A stretch of DNA of 64,000 nt from Cycas panzhihuaensis. Taxonomy: Eukaryota; Cycadophyta. The DNA is taken from contig CM041465.1 of assembly GCA_023213395.1 (NCBI GenBank), forward strand, positions 97,719,741-97,783,740, read 5' to 3'. Position numbers and translations under genes: made by a program. This document shows, one piece after another, positions 1-10,413 of this stretch. Each line of letters starts with the position of its first letter. Within the stretch, counting starts at the first letter, position 1. Below the pieces are notes generated by a model, which made no database searches, was not told the DNA's origin, and saw only the letters and a list, made by a program, of their open reading frames with translations.

Positions 1-814
1 ATCATTTGGCCATATCTCTTTCAGTTATGCCAATACCTACTATTTTCTGCATCCTGTAAACATATGGTAGATCCTCTTGGATCATTAAATTCTCTTAGTT
101 TGTAAAAAAGGTAATGAATGGTTCAAGAAAGGTATCAAGTAAATTATTATTAAGGTATATATTGTTAAATAATGTGACAACAATATTTTAGAGGTAAAAA
201 TTTTGATAGGTTGGCACTGTGGTTTCCCCTCCAAACTTTTGTAGGGGGATCCAAGCAGGGTGGGAGTCCCCTTTGGTTGGAGGGTATGGGGGGGTCTAGA
301 CTCCCCTACCCCCCTTTCAAGGGAAGTACCCCTTGATCCAAAAATCTAGTACTATAAAACATACTAAATTATAAGGAGAATTAAATTTGTTCATTCAAAA
401 TACCCCATATTTGATGGTCAAGATTTATGCCTTGTATGACTCTCTCATATAGTATAATTTAGGGTGTTTTTTTATTATGTTGATTATATTTAATATATTA
501 GATATACTGTATTAAGTAAAGGCAACTAATTATTATTATTCTAAGTATACTACTATAGATTATATACATTTCTCCATTTTGTATAACAAAGATCGATACC
601 TTTTCTGTATGGTTGTTTTCTTAGCACACTATTAGGGTTTTACCACGTTATATCTAGTGTATATGAAATACTTTAGCTTTCTAGTTTATTTATTGTATTA
701 TCTCTAGTTTAAGAACTCACATGTTAAATTTTAGTTTCAATTTCTTTAACTAGTTGTAAAATATTTTAGATCTTAGTGGTTATTTTTGGTTATTAGGACC
801 TAGTTTGCTTAACA
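1..814 (+). mobile_element. CopZ: 3' end of a Ty1/copia element, cut by the window start
   Basis: From about position 87 the sequence matches, in reverse orientation, the 3' internal end and 3' LTR of CopD and CopC. It includes the short non-coding stretch before the LTR and the degenerate PPT region at about 145-162. Coding parts of the element must lie left of the window. It belongs to the same family as CopC and CopD but points the opposite way. Bases 1-86 no longer align recognisably with the relatives. Confidence 0.75.
163..814 (+). repeat. CopZ 3' LTR (about 652 bp)
   Basis: Starts TGTTAAATAATGTGAC and ends TTGCTTAACA, so the TG...CA termini are kept. It aligns over its whole length with the reverse complement of the four CopC/CopD LTRs (650-659 bp each). 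It carries the family's GC-rich block of C and G runs at 230-330. The five bases after it are AAATT; the partner TSD lies outside the window. Confidence 0.8.
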
Positions 815-1560
815 AAATTCACCTATGTAATTAGAAACTCTCCTTTCTTCCTTCCACACTCAAGGATCTCTCAAAATGCTCTTCCTTAAGATTTGTAAAG
901 GTCTTCCATCAATAAATTATTCTATAAACATCAAGCTTGCTTTTATCAAATGGGTAAAATCCATTTGTTCTTTAATTTCTAGTGAAAACTTCTTCTAGTT
1001 TGCTTTGATTTTCAACTATTTAGCTCATTTCTACTTAGAATCTAGCTTGAAAAGTATAATACATACTTTTAACTATTCTTATTCCTTTACAACTCTTAGA
1101 GAAACTATTCTCTATGGACTTGAAACTCCTCAAAACTATAAACCATAGTGTTAAAGAAGGAAATGAGTGCTATACTAGTTATTTAAAGGAGCTTAGAGAA
1201 GGGAAATAGATGCTAGTTTTGACTTTTACACCCCCTTTCATTGGGTAATCCCCTCCTAATATCACAAGGTGCATAACCCTATTGTGCATCCATATTCCTC
1301 CCCTATACAAAACTATATAGCTACATCAATTAGTGAGAAATCCATTGCTCATCTTTGAGACTCTGTATCTCATCCTTGCACCCCATTTTTCTCTTTAGAT
1401 CATAACCTAAAATTGTAAGACCAGGTAACCACTATTATTAAACTTGGAAGACCACTCTTACTTAGAGGGGCATGTCATTCTAGGGTACACTCCTCTTCAT
1501 CCATCTCCTCTTACCTTTTATATGCATGGATTTTTAGGAGAGAAGAGGTAGCATTTGATT
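815..1560. other. unassigned stretch between CopZ and the T1 LTR
   Basis: No ORF, LTR pair or recognisable domain is seen here. A purine run followed by TG at 1462-1474 resembles a PPT/LTR junction but has no supporting partner. The stretch may be a remnant of another insertion that replaced the first roughly 70 bp of the T1 5' LTR. Confidence 0.4.
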
Positions 1561-3029
1561 TGCTTCTAAAGTATATGGTTTCTTACAAGTTTCTTTAGCT
1601 TCAAACTTTTTCTGCTTAGTAAGTTCTTTCCTTTTTAGTTTCTTGTAATTCTCCTTTCCTTTTAGTGATTGTTTACAATTAGAATTATTCCTCTCTTCTT
1701 GTTAATATCTGAGACACTTTTGTTGGCATTTTTTCCTTGGGAACTTGGTTGAAAGGTTAGCCCTTTATGGGAAGAATAGGGGTAGAGTATTCTAAAGAAT
1801 AATCATCTCTTCACTAAATGAATAGCTACTCTCTCCCATTATTTTTCAATTATCCAAGTCCCCAAGTAATCTTATTTCACTTTTACTTATTTGTGGTTAT
1901 TATTGAGCTATTTGTTTGTGTGTTTCTTCATTTCCTTGTTGGTTTTAAAGGAAAGCTTAAAGAAGTTTGAATATATTTAGAAGAGGAAAATCCATTTAGA
2001 GGTAGAAATTCATCATTAGACTAGAGATTGCATAAAGTTATTAGTTTTGTCTTATTTAACCTCATTCTCTTTATTTTATACTTAATTAAGGAAAAAAATC
2101 TAAATATATAAATGATATATCTTTGATGTGATCTGATCATATAAGATTCAAGGATCCTATGGTGTTTAAAAGACTTCATTTGTGATAGAATCTCTCTATT
2201 TTCCTAGTTTATCATTTATTTTTTGGTGGTTATTTGATTATGGTTGATTGCATGTAATTTTTATGGTCTAAATATCATTCATAACAATAAAAATTTATCT
2301 TCAAAATCTCTCTTTTTCTCTTGAAATCATTTTCCAAAATAGAAGATGGCATGTGATTGAAACAAAAGTTTCATATAATCATTACATGGTATTTGATCTC
2401 TTATCAATTTCTACATGTAGTTGCATATTATGCTAGTTGTATTTCACATTTCTCTTTCTCATTGAAAAGTATATGTTACATCTAGAAAAAATTTTCTTTC
2501 TTAGTTTACTATCATCTATTTTATAAAGAAAAGAAAATGCTATTGCATATATATTTAGTTTTCTTATTTATTTAATTCAAAAGAAGGCAGATAGATCTTG
2601 CAGTTTCATTGGTTACTCTTGTGACTCCATTTTATTTAAATATTATAAAAGAAAGAGAGAAAACCCTTCTAGAACTTAATCATTTTTCCTTTATTTTAAT
2701 AAAACTCATAAGTTTGAAAAAATAGAAGGAAAGGAGTCCCTAAGAGGGACATAAGATATATTATTAGTATAATTCTAAATTCAGAACTCCTTCATCTGAT
2801 TGTGTAGGCTAGTGGATTCAATCACCCTCTTTACATCCTAGCCTTTCATTACTTCATTCCTATCTAAATTAATTATCATAATAAAATGGAGACTCCTTAT
2901 TAAGAGTTAACAAAGTTGGTCTCTTAGGTTCCCTTAGGCTTCTTGTCTCTTAGCATAGACTTGAAACTAAGAAAACATACCACTAGTTAAAAGATATTTG
3001 GTTTAGGTCCAACCGAAGCATGTTATCTT
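1561..3029 (+). repeat. T1 5' LTR, left end truncated
   Basis: About 1.47 kb in the same orientation as 58907-60380 and roughly 85% alike by eye, with many small indels. Homology begins abruptly at TGCTTCTAAAG. The partner copy extends 71 bp further left to a TG preceded by a purine tract, so this copy seems to have lost its first bases. The right edge lies within 3020-3029, just before the PBS. Confidence 0.65.
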
Positions 3030-3031
3030 TC

Positions 3032-3049
3032 TGGTGACCATATTGGGGA
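3032..3049 (+). promoter_or_regulatory. T1 primer binding site
   Basis: TGGTGACCATATTGGGGA lies directly inside the 5' LTR copy. It resembles the TGGCGACTC..CTGGGGA type site of Tat/Ogre elements, read from memory of the family (tRNA-Arg type). It differs clearly from the TGGTATCAGAGC sites of the copia elements here. Confidence 0.5.
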
Positions 3050-3909
3050 TTAGCATTTATTTTCTTATTCAAAGTGATGGAAACTACAACACCTACTCCA
3101 AAGTAATCTTTGAGAATTTAAGGTCTCCTACTTGATTTTCAAATACAACCCTTATATTTCACTTATGAAATTTCATCTTCCTACGTTAATTCTTTGAAAC
3201 ACCACCTCCATGATACTTATATTTATCCCCCCCCCGGTAACTGCCCCCTAAAGATTCAACCTAACTATACAAAATACCCATGGAATAAGGGTACCTAGAG
3301 CCCTCTTAATTCCATGGTAATGCTTAATTTATAAATCCTTCTTTCACATAATAAGAAACACTTTTTACTTAAGCATATCCATCATACTTTGAGCTAGTTC
3401 TTACTAGGGTCCTTACTCTTCTTCACATGCCTAGATATTAGGATCCTTTTTATCCAGAGACTCATACTATGACATCCTCTCCATAACATCGTTAATTTAC
3501 TCTGTTATGTAAGGAGTATGAGTCAATTCAAGTTGAGCCTTTAGTTGCTCCAAATATCATTCAATCTCTCCTACCTTCCCATCTTCCTTCACCAAGACCT
3601 CATTCTCTTCCTTTAAAGGAGGTTGAAGATTATAAGTCAACTCATTTTTAGCCTCTTCTTTCATCTTCTAGATTATAGTTTTAGATCTAATATCCTTATA
3701 TGGTACCCTCTACACATGAAGATACCACTACTATTCCCATATAAGGTAACCTTAGTTCTTCTCACGCTCCCACCTCTTACCAAATAGGTTTACTTTCATC
3801 AATGTCACAAACTATTTATTCATATTCTACTACGGTTGCCTCTTCTCATCTTATTTTATCTTCAACTCAAATTTTAGTTCACTTATCCCATTGAGTTGTG
3901 CCATATGGT
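3050..3909 (+). other. T1 leader and probable start of gag
   Basis: This follows the T1 PBS and ends where CopA inserted. A short ATG-led frame at 3077 reads METTTPTPK before a stop. The rest is pyrimidine-rich on the + strand with many Pro/Ser codons, like the N-terminal part of a Tat gag. No domain is recognisable. It rejoins 16591 once CopA is removed. Confidence 0.35.
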
Positions 3910-3914
3910 GTTAG
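3910..3914. repeat. TSD of CopA (GTTAG, left copy)
   Basis: GTTAG here is matched exactly by 16586-16590, directly outside the other CopA LTR. This is the 5-bp target duplication made on integration and fixes both element ends. Confidence 0.9.
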
Positions 3915-4212
3915 TAAAAATAGTGGATGTATCCTTCATCTCTATACACTGAACACAAAGGCAAACATGGGAGCAAGAGTGACTTGAGAGAAAGAAAATA
4001 ACTCTCACAAAATAGAGAGGTAAGAATAAGCCTCCTCCATTGAGCTTTTACTTTTATATTGAGAGAGGAAGCATTAAAATTATGTGAAATGAAATTATAC
4101 ATAATGCACATGAAAGTGCATTTCATTTAAGTGATCTAATTTAAAGTTCACTTAAGACTCTTTTTAGAAATAATCAACTAATATAATGACCTTGTGACAT
4201 TAACCCTTTTTA
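3915..4212 (-). repeat. CopA 3' LTR (298 bp)
   Basis: Same length as and homologous to 16288-16585. Both termini have drifted from TG...CA to TA...TA in the reading of the + strand. The outer end abuts the TSD. Confidence 0.9.
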
Positions 4213-4744
4213 ATCTCCCTATTAATGGTAGAAGGTCATTTCATCCTATTTTATTCTATCCTATGAGGTCTTCATTTGAGCCTCTTACAAAGAAAACTAC
4301 TATGATGCTTTTGTGGGAAGCCCTCATGGGGAAGAAAAACCACAGATTTTCTAATCTACTAACCTGGATTAGGTAGCTCTTTAAATAAAGCTAGATAGCC
4401 AATCAGTACAATGAATTTTATAGCTAAAATCTACTGAATCACCACATACCATTTAGTCATCCCCCATGCCCTTTCATGTTTTCATAGGTTCTAATTTTCC
4501 AAAATGATACAACCCTTATCCTTTTACGCCCACAAGGGGTTTTCACGAATGGGATAGAGTAAAGACTTACTCTCATCCTTCCACACCCACAAGGGGTTTT
4601 TACGAATGAGATAGAGTATAATAGTCCTATTGTCATCTCCTTTAATTAGTCAGAGATGGAGACCCTAAGGCCAAGTTGCTTTCAGAACTATTTAAACTTC
4701 ACCCTCTTCAGTGGTTTGATGAAGATATCAACCACTTGATCTAC
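4213..4744 (-). other. CopA 3' untranslated region and PPT
   Basis: It lies between the RNase H end and the 3' LTR. The PPT region (4213-4224, read on the - strand) is weak. A unit beginning CACAAGGGGTTTT occurs at 4531 and again at 4588, a 57-bp tandem duplication. CopB has the matching duplication at about 54150-54240, so the feature predates their separation. Confidence 0.6.
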
Positions 4745-5003
4745 TGTGGGGTAGTACTATAATTGAATTGTGCCATCATAAACTAGTTCTCTAATCCTGT
4801 GGACTTTCGTGCTTATATGTTTAGTATGATCATGAAATATAGGAATTTTAGCCATTTTGATTATAGATTGATTATCTACATGTAAGCTAGTAAAACTCAT
4901 TTGAGTGGCATTTAATGTATTCAATAATTTTCTAAGCTGTATCACCTCCTTGTTTGTCTCATAAGCAGTAATATATTTAGCTTTGGTAGTTGAGTCTGTA
5001 ACT
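4745..5003 (-). pseudogene. CopA RNase H, C-terminal part
   Basis: The - strand reads as the end of a copia RNase H (Rve/RH module), including the conserved stretch around SLHVDNQSI and HTKHISTKVHRIREL, the usual D-N-Q and H-I motifs near the C terminus. It starts abruptly at 5003, where CopE entered. The rest of the domain is at 10209-10413. The reading stops at a TAG in place of an expected codon after QL. CopB carries the same region uninterrupted at 53700-54044. Confidence 0.85.
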
Positions 5004-5220
5004 TGTTGAAATATAATGTTTTATCTAGGATAGAAAAGGGGGTCATGTTAGACCCACCCTTAATGTACTCATAAGATCATGCCACTTGGAAGTATTTGAG
5101 TGATCGATTACAATAGTGGTTGTAACCATCACATCACTGTTGTATATTTAAGCAGATTGAATCTCAATGGAAGAACACACATTCATTTCTCTGTTTATAC
5201 TTTGCTCTGTTTTCTCAACA
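5004..5220 (+). repeat. CopE 5' LTR (217 bp)
   Basis: Begins TGTTGAAATATAATG and ends TCTCAACA, so the first six bases are the inverse of the last six (TGTTGA/TCAACA). The same length of 217 bp is found at 9992-10208 with about 8 differences. Confidence 0.96.
5143..5151 (+). promoter_or_regulatory. possible TATA box in the CopE LTR
   Basis: TATATTTAA is placed about 70 bp before the LTR end, where a copia promoter would be expected to start the genomic transcript. It is conserved in the 3' LTR copy. No experimental support. Confidence 0.4.
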
Positions 5221-5232
5221 TGGTATCAGAGC
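5221..5232 (+). promoter_or_regulatory. CopE primer binding site
   Basis: TGGTATCAGAGC directly abuts the LTR and is complementary to the 3' end of plant initiator-Met tRNA, the usual primer for copia reverse transcription. It is unmutated. Confidence 0.93.
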
Positions 5233-5875
5233 AAGCCTGTTTAATCTGATTCCTCTTCTGGTGAATTTCTTCTGTCAAATCATTTCAGTCAAGAGTGCAA
5301 AAAGAGACAAAGCAGTAGGCAGTCTTTTGCAAGTCAAAAATCATATGTTTCTTCAGTGTACGAAACCGTATGGACCTGTACGAAATTATACGGACGGAAA
5401 ATTTTCAAAGTGCTCGGATCAAAGCAAAATTTTGTGGAGAGGTAGATCTGGAGATGCTGAGTATATTTCTCTTCTGGAGAGAGTCCGTCCGAGATCGTTT
5501 TGTAGACCAAAATGCCCCTGAACCAGTCCGCGCATTTTTCAAGAGATTTTCTCAGAAATCTCATCGATTTGCACTCAAAATCAAGTAAAATCTGTCCTAA
5601 ATCCTTTGTAGTGATAGTACATCAAGTTTTCAACTCGATTCAAAGAATTTAATTCAGTATTTTCTCAGATTTCTTCTCAAATATGAATTCTGCCCTAGTT
5701 GTCATTTTTTATTCAAAGCCAGATTTCTCTCTTTTGAGAAAGTCTTTTGAAAAACCGTCTTCAGATCCCGAACGGCGCTTGAGAAACCTTTAGTTTGAGG
5801 TACATTTCATTTTTGGCCGTACAACTACAGTTTTGTATGGACAGTCCTCTAGATCGGGTTTTGACCTAAAAAATC
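5233..5875 (+). other. CopE untranslated leader
   Basis: No coding potential in the sense of the element. It is relatively rich in CG dinucleotides (for example around 5360-5400, 5490-5530 and 5765-5785), unlike the CpG-poor surroundings, which fits a recent arrival. Short ORFs on either strand here are chance. Confidence 0.7.
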
Positions 5876-7054
5876 ATGTCTTCCTCTCTCATCACTCTAC
5901 CTGAACCAGAAAATTTAACTGGTTCAAATTACCATGTATGGAAAATTAAAATGGAAACCATTTTAAGGATGAAAAATGCCTAGGAAATCGCTGAAGGGAC
6001 AGAAAAACATCCTTTTGCTGGTGATGATAAGTTAGGAAATTGGATTGAAAGAAATAATATGGGTAGTCTCATTTTAAAAATATCTATTTTAGACTCTATT
6101 CTTATTTATGTCGAGAAATTGAATCAGGCTTCTAAAATCTGGAAATACCTGGAAAATTTATACAGACAAAAGAATAAGGCGAGAATAATTGCACTCAAAG
6201 AAGAGTTATATAAACATCACATGAAAGAAAATGAAGAGGTAGAAGATTTCATGCATAAAATTATCACTGTGAGAAATAATCTCTTGAGTGCTGGAGGCAT
6301 AATATCTGAACAAGATCTTGTAGAAATTATAACGGCAAGGCTGCCAAAGTCATTTGATACAATTGTCAACACTATCACCGACAGTGATAGGCTAGACAAA
6401 TTAACACTTGATGAATTGACAGGTCTACTGCTAAGACAGGAACAAAGAAATAAAAGATACAAAAACACGACAGAATTGGAGGATGCATTTACATCCAGAC
6501 TGAATCTCGGGCCAAGAGGAAGATAACAGTTTCGAGGACCAAGCAGAATGCCAGATTCTAGAGGATGAGGACACTGGTCAAACTCCAGAGGACGAGGACG
6601 CAGCAGAGAAAATAGAATATGCTACAACTGTGGAAGAACTGGACACTTCGCCAGCAATTGTAGAGTCTTTGACATATGCTGCTACTGCAGACAAAGTGGA
6701 CACTATCCTTATCAGTGCCCACAAAGACGAAGTGAAATTTATAAAGGAAAACGACCCATTAGCGGATACAGTAAAGAAAAGGATGATGAAGAAGAAGAAG
6801 AAGAGGAGACAGCCTTCATCACAGCACTGGTTACGGGAATGAAAGACAAAGACATATGGTACATAGACTCAAGAGCGTCTAAACATATGACAAGTCAGGA
6901 AGAATGGTTCCAAACCATGAATCCATACAATATGGACAAGTCACTGGAGCTGGGTGACAAGTATTCCCTTAACATAAAAGGGATTGGAACCATTTCAGTA
7001 AACCTAATGGAAATGAAAGAACAATTGGGAATGTTCTTTTTGTACCAGATCTGA
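5876..7054 (+). pseudogene. CopE gag and protease
   Basis: One frame from the ATG at 5876 gives a copia Gag of the 'LTGSNYHVWKIKMETIL' type (UBN2/gag-polypeptide family). Two tandem CX2CX4HX4C zinc knuckles follow, starting at about residues 249 (CYNCGRTGHFASNC) and 268 (CCYCRQSGHYPYQC), then an acidic Glu run. The aspartic protease site follows at about residues 328-338, reading WYIDSRASKHM. The family has DSGA, so the catalytic-loop Gly is now Arg (GGA to AGA). In-frame stops lie at 5981 (TAG, where Trp is expected), 6524 (TAA) and 6566 (TGA, where Arg is expected). A frameshift near 7010-7030 moves integrase into the next frame. Confidence 0.9.
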
Positions 7055-8508
7055 AAATGAATCTCCTCTCTGTCTCTCAACTGAGCAAAAAGGGTTTGAG
7101 AACCATTTTTGATGAAGAAGGGAATTGCCACATTTTGGATATGAAAAAGGATAGAAAATTTGTTGGAAAAGGAGTCAGATGCAATGATCTTTACAAACTC
7201 CTATCAAATCCTGTGCTTCCTTATTTGGAAGAAAAAGCTTATACTGCTCTTAAATCTAATAATAAAGTATGATATTTAAGGTATGGACATCTCTCAATTG
7301 ATACACTTAAACAAATAGAAAAGTCAGAAATGGTAAATGGTTTACCTAATATTTCATCAGATACATTTGTTTGTAAAGGTTGTCAACTTGGGAACAAAGA
7401 TGCATTTCCTTTTAAAGAAAGCACTTGGAAAGCTCAGTCTAAATTAGAATTGATACACACAGATATCTATGGTCCAATTTCACCTCTGTCAATTAATGGA
7501 TGCAGATACTTCTTAACTTTCATTGATGACTTCACCCGGAAGGTATGGGTATATTTCCTACACAATAAGTCAGAAGTTTTTGAAACTTTTAAAGAATTTA
7601 AGGCAGAAGATGAGTTAGAACTAGGAATGAAGATCAAATGCATCAGATTAGATGGGGGAGGAGAATATATGTCAAAAGAGTTTCTAAATTACTGTAAAGA
7701 CAGAGGGATTCGTAGACAAGTTATAACTCCTTATACTCCTCAGTCAAATGGAGTAGCTGAAAGAAAAAATAGATCTCTGATGGAAATGGCTCAAAGCATG
7801 ATGTATGGAACAAAAATATCTAAGACATATTGGGCAGAAGTAGTTAGCACAGCATGCTATCTAATAAATAGAAGTCCAACCAGAGCATTGAAGAACATCA
7901 CTCCTGAAGAAGCTTGGACAGGACAAAAACCCGATGTAAGTTTTCTCAAAGTATTTGGTAGTCAAGCATTTGTGCATATTCCTGATAAAAGGAGGTCCAA
8001 ATTAGATGCAAAAAGCATAGAATGTGTCTTGATATGATACAGTAAAACTTTAAAGGCATATAAATGCATAGATCCAAGAATAAATAGAATCTCTGTAAGT
8101 AGAGATGTCATCTTTAATGAAGAAAACTCAGTTGAATCTTCACAAATTAAAGTAATAGAAAATAAAAAGGAACAGGAAACTGCCGGACACAGAATAATGC
8201 AAGAAGATGAGTCGGAGAATCAGTCAGAAGTTACTTCAGAAGACCAAGAAACTAAAAAAGGAAATGACTTAGAAATTACTTCAGAAGAAGGACAAGCTAA
8301 TTCATCATCGACAACCAGTCAAGGAGACACCATCAAAAAAGAAGGACCACAAAAACAGAAAAAGTTGCCAAAATGATATATCAAAACAGTTGAAGAAGGA
8401 AATATATTAGAACAGAAAACTCGGGGGCAAAGGTCAAGAGCTCTTCTAAGAAAAGTTGAACCACAGAATTTTGAAGAAGCAAAAGATCATCAAGAATGGA
8501 GAGAAGCA
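7021..8508 (+). pseudogene. CopE integrase with GAG-pre-integrase zinc region
   Basis: This reads in frame 1. The HHCC zinc region ends in YGHLS...CKGCQLG, but the first His looks replaced by Tyr (YLRYGHLS) and a TGA at 7270 replaces an expected Trp. The catalytic core is complete: Asp in IHTDIYGP (7462), Asp in IRLDGGGEY (7651) and Glu in NGVAERKN (7759), giving the D,D35E spacing of retroviral-type integrases. Stops occur at 8035 (TGA, expected Gly) and 8374 (TGA, expected Trp). The tail from 8100 to 8460 is a Glu/Lys/Ser-rich linker to RT. The native enzyme joins element cDNA to host DNA. Confidence 0.92.
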
Positions 8509-9429
8509 ATGGACAATGAAATAAATTCAATCAAGAAAAATCAAACGTGGGAATTAGTAGAACTACCTGCTAATAAATCCACTGTAAACTGCAAATGGGT
8601 TTACAAAACAAAGAAAGGAGTAGATGGCAAAATTGAGAAACATAAGGCAAGGTTAGTTGCAAAGGGATACACCCAAATAAAGAAGGAGATTTTGATGAGA
8701 CTTTTCTCCACCACAAAGATGAATCTGAAGGATAGTAATAGCCTTGGTCACGCCCAAGATTGGGGAATCTCTCAGATGGATGTAAAGAGTGCCTTCTTAA
8801 ATGGTGAACTAGAAGAAGAAGTCTATATGCAACAACCTGAAGGATATGCTGAACAAGGAAAGGAGAATCTAGTCTGCAAATTGAAAAAGGCCTTGTATGG
8901 TCTAAAACAAGCACCACGTGCCTGGTATGAAAAATTAGATCACTTTCTTGAAGAAAATAAGTTTATTTGGTGCAACTCAGACTCCAGTCTGTACATAAGA
9001 AAAACAAACAACAAGATAACAATAATTATTGTTTATGTAGATGATATGCTTCTTACTGGGAATGATGTAGAAGGAATTAAGTGGATCAAAAGTCAGCTTT
9101 AGCAGAAATTTGAAATGACAGACTTGGGTTCACTAAATTATTACTTAGGACTGGAGATAGGTCAACACCAAAACTACATAACTTTGTCCCAAAGTAACTA
9201 CATCAAAAATCTGCTTGTTCGATTTCAAATGGAGAATTGCAACCCATGCACAACTCCCATGGAAACAAATTGTGATCTAACGGTAGATAGTATGGAAAAA
9301 GATGCCGATGTTACTTTTTACAGACAAATGATTGGAAGTCTGATTTATTTGATAGCCACCAGGCCCGACATATCCTACTCAGTAGGACTAATATCAAGAT
9401 ATATGCAGAATCCAAAGTTGAGACACTAG
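8463..9429 (+). pseudogene. CopE reverse transcriptase (RVT_2)
   Basis: Continues frame 1 from integrase. It has the copia RT signature: WELVELP, VNCKWVYKTK, HKARLVAKGYTQ, QMDVKSAFLNG (first catalytic Asp), KALYGLKQAPRAWY and VYVDDM (second and third catalytic Asp), then TDLGSLNYYLGLEI and GSLIYL..TRPDI. All three catalytic Asp are present. About 30 residues between 8672 and 8765 read as unrelated sequence, consistent with two offsetting indels. Stops at 9100 and 9427 (TAG; the latter where Trp is expected) break the frame. It copies the element RNA to DNA in virus-like particles. Confidence 0.93.
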
Positions 9430-9984
9430 CAAGCCACAAAAAGAATTCTGAGATATCTCAAAGGAATAATAGATCTTAAGTTAGTATATTCAAAGGGGCA
9501 TCCAATCAAAATAACAGGGTACTGCGATTCTAACTGGGCTGGTGATAAAGAATAAAGGAAATCCACAAGTGGATTTTATTTTTTCTTAGGAGCTTCAGTA
9601 ATCTTATGGTGCAGTAAGAAGCAAGCAACAATAGCTCTCTCCTCTACAGAAGCAGAATATAAAGCAGCCACATCAGCAACCTGTGAAGCCGTCTAGTTAA
9701 GACAACTCTTACTTGACTTGAATCAACAGCAGAAAGAAGCTACTTCTCTAAAATGTGACAACCAAAGTGCCATCAAGCTGACCAAAAATCCAATTCTGCA
9801 TGCAAGAACAAAACATATTGAAGTTCATCATCACTTTATAAGAGAAAAAGTGCAGAATAAAGAGATAGACTTGGAGTACTGTCTGACATCTGAACAAGTT
9901 ACAGATCTTCTGACAAAACCTCTTGGGAGAGAAAGGCTAAGATATTTGAGAAACAAGATAGGACTTTTAGAGATAAAACATTAA
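9430..9984 (+). pseudogene. CopE RNase H, end of pol
   Basis: Same frame as RT. It contains YCDSNWAGD, KSTSGFYFFLG, ALSSTEAEYKAA, KCDNQSAIKL and ARTKHIEVHHHFIREKV, the ordered motifs of copia RNase H with its D-E-D set. Stops at 9553 (TAA) and 9694 (TAG where Trp is expected). The natural end is the TAA at 9982, directly followed by the PPT. It degrades the RNA strand during reverse transcription. Confidence 0.92.
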
Positions 9985-9991
9985 GAGGGGG
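9983..9991 (+). promoter_or_regulatory. CopE polypurine tract
   Basis: AAGAGGGGG just before the 3' LTR is the plus-strand primer site. It overlaps the last bases of the pol stop codon. Confidence 0.88.
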
Positions 9992-10208
9992 TGTTGAAAT
10001 ATAATGTTTTATCTAGGATAGAAAAGGGGGTCATGTTAGACCCACCCTTAATGTACTCATAAGATCATGCCACTTGGCAGTATCTGAGTGATTAGTTACA
10101 TTAGTGGTTGTAACCATCACATCACTGTTGTATATTTAAGCAGATTGAATCTCAATGGAAGAACACACATTCATTTCTCTGTTTATACTTTGCTCTGTTT
10201 TTTGAACA
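9992..10208 (+). repeat. CopE 3' LTR (217 bp)
   Basis: Equal in length to the 5' LTR with about 8 substitutions clustered at 10079-10100 and at the last eight bases. Followed by TAATT, the altered TSD copy. Confidence 0.96.
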
Positions 10209-10413
10209 TAATTATCTTCTACTGTTTGCATCTCCATGATATTGGTGTTATTCCAAGAAATGTTACATACCTAGATATAGATCTTCCTATGTCTTTATCT
10301 CTGGAAACGTTTGAGTTTGTGTATGTATAAAGTTTAAATTATGTATTAGGTTCATACAATAGACTATATTTATTGGTCATCTTCAAGTACCTCAACACTC
10401 ATATTGTAGCTTG
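10209..10413 (-). pseudogene. CopA RNase H, N-terminal part
   Basis: On the - strand this continues from the CopA RT and runs into the CopE insertion point. It corresponds to CopB 53575-53745, including the stretch that in CopB reads as glycine-poor RNase H sequence ending ...WRSRQ. It joins 5003 once CopE and one TSD copy are removed. Confidence 0.8.

Larger units (their letters stand above)
5004..10208 (+). mobile_element. CopE: youngest Ty1/copia element, inserted in CopA RNase H
   Basis: Flanked by 217-bp LTRs and by TAACT (4999-5003) / TAATT (10209-10213), a TSD with one change. It has a perfect 12-base initiator-Met PBS, gag with two zinc knuckles, protease, integrase, RT, RNase H and a clean PPT, in copia order on the + strand. 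The LTR copies differ at about 8 of 217 positions. CpG dinucleotides survive in the leader, unlike in neighbouring elements, so this insertion is the most recent one here. It still carries about ten in-frame stops and at least one frameshift, so it is not functional as read. Confidence 0.96.

Noticed and set aside
5261-5588. Overlapping ORFs of 72-86 codons in the CopE leader on both strands
   Set aside because: They precede gag, have no domain and sit in the untranslated leader; their openness follows from higher GC there.
8570-8917. 115-codon - strand ORF
   Set aside because: Antisense shadow of the CopE RT coding region.
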